A program made the position numbers and the translations under genes. DNA of 64,000 nucleotides from NCBI RefSeq assembly GCF_003663825.1, contig NZ_RCCC01000001.1:3852501-3916500 (forward strand), read 5' to 3'. This document shows positions 63,284-64,000 of this stretch, piece by piece. The notes under the pieces were generated by a model. That model was not told the origin of the DNA. It saw only the letters and a list, made by a program, of their open reading frames with translations, and made no database searches. Each line of letters opens with the position of its first letter. The stretch's first letter is position 1. Source of the stretch: Acidovorax sp. 106 (GTDB lineage: Bacteria > Pseudomonadota > Gammaproteobacteria > Burkholderiales > Burkholderiaceae_C).

Positions 63284-64000
63284 TTAGTAGTGATTGGTTC
63301 AAAATCAAACATGCCTTGCTCAGAAGCCAGTTGCCAGAGCTTTCCTCTGTTTAAGTCATCTTCTGGAACATCGTCGGAGTTTCTTAGGTAATCTAGCAGC
63401 TCCGTTACGGTTACTTTTGGGGTTAACTCTGATTGGTGGTCTGGGTGTGAAAGACGCCAAGAATTAACTATTGCTCCGTAAGCCGTGAAAGAGGAACGAT
63501 TTTTTCTGATTGGAACCGCAACTAGAAGTTCGTCAGGTGTTAAATTTCTGACGACAACCGGTGAGTGTGTGTTAATGATTACTTGTCTTAAGGGATTATC
63601 CGTGCTAACCGCAATCTGTGTATTGACGGCCATCTCCCTGAGTAGCTCTAGGATTGCGTTAATTCTTGAAGGATGAATCCCATTCTCTGGTTCTTCAAAG
63701 CAAATAAGTCCTTTTGAATCGGAATCAAACGCCATGGTTGCAAGTGCAAGAAAACGCAATGTTCCATCAGAGAGTGATCGCGCTTGATGAACTACTCCAT
63801 TTCGTTGTTCTAAAAGCAAAGTTTTTATTCTGCGAGTATTGTCAACATCTACTGAAACGCCTCTGACCTCGGGTAGCAGTGTTGCAACTCTGTTTGAAAT
63901 TTCTTCATATCTCTTCAGTCGCTCGAGAGTGGAGGGAATATGAGCGCCATCAAATGTGATGTGCGGATCATCTGAAAATTCATCGGGTGACCTCAGACGA
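63280..64000 (-). CDS. AAA (AAA_21/OLD-like) ATPase, N-terminus beyond the window
   Basis: The C-terminal part of an ABC-type ATPase. Visible are the signature-like SLSDGTLRFLALA, the Walker B LICFEEPENGIHP, and a QVIINTHSPVVVRNL switch region. The stretch DEFSDDPHITFDGAHIPSTLERL upstream is typical of AAA_21/RloA-like proteins. The reading frame is open to base 64000, so the Walker A lies outside. It is AT-rich and coupled by ATGA to the downstream TOPRIM-like gene. Confidence 0.85.
   Translation of the reverse strand, partial: RLRSPDEFSDDPHITFDGAHIPSTLERLKRYEEISNRVATLLPEVRGVSVDVDNTRRIKTLLLEQRNGVVHQARSLSDGTLRFLALATMAFDSDSKGLICFEEPENGIHPSRINAILELLREMAVNTQIAVSTDNPLRQVIINTHSPVVVRNLTPDELLVAVPIRKNRSSFTAYGAIVNSWRLSHPDHQSELTPKVTVTELLDYLRNSDDVPEDDLNRGKLWQLASEQGMFDFEPITTK

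Overview
The window is GC-rich chromosomal DNA from a betaproteobacterium, most likely a Comamonadaceae member close to Acidovorax. This is inferred from the gene order mdh / CitE-like / acnB, from the ribBX-ribH-nusB-aminotransferase-ybgC-tolQRA run, and from a dispersed intergenic repeat (core GCGCTGGCAGCTAT) that I associate with that family. No database search was possible, so family names rest on recognised motifs. I saw no rRNA, tRNA or CRISPR array.

Layout. 1-5.4 kb: TCA genes (partial mdh, a CitE-like lyase, a secreted hypothetical, acnB) closed by a strong terminator. 5.6-9.7 kb: a DUF3592-ankyrin membrane protein and a divergent XRE/MmyB regulator with a small membrane protein. 9.7-16 kb (minus strand): ribBX-ribH-nusB, a PLP aminotransferase, and ybgC-tolQ-tolR-tolA without tolB/pal. 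16-30.9 kb: housekeeping and signalling genes (ferredoxin, DUF938 methyltransferase, SDR, gshA, rbgA/ylqF, a GGDEF-EAL protein, truC, DHH phosphoesterase) plus a 1,099-aa protein of unknown function. 31-35.5 kb: a DUF1501/DUF1800 Tat-exported pair and an MFS exporter. 35.8-37.5 kb: a flagellin whose central domain is a zinc peptidase (flagellinolysin type), transcribed alone. 37.5-51 kb: SNase-like nuclease, transglutaminase-like DUF3857 protein, lipoproteins, rluE-like synthase, M23 peptidase, SRPBCC protein, katG, a periplasmic binding protein and an M14-type carboxypeptidase. 51.3-55 kb: nucleoside deaminase with an overlapping periplasmic binding protein, and a 2-oxoglutarate/Fe(II) oxygenase. 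55-57 kb: a CHASE3-GAF-GGDEF diguanylate cyclase.

57-64 kb is accessory and defence-flavoured: a membrane-anchored Mrr-type endonuclease with a zinc ribbon, an HTH antitoxin plus AbiEii-type nucleotidyltransferase plus GIY-YIG-like protein, a CPBP protease homologue, a DUF924 gene stopped by an in-frame amber codon, and at the edge an AT-rich pair of AAA ATPase (cut off) and small TOPRIM-like partner with an ATGA overlap.

Non-coding highlights: 14 copies of the palindromic repeat family, four copies of a second REP-like family (GTTCGGGCTGAGC), two MITE-like elements, and a threefold intergenic repeat at 17.3-17.7 kb in which every unit carries a DnaA box.
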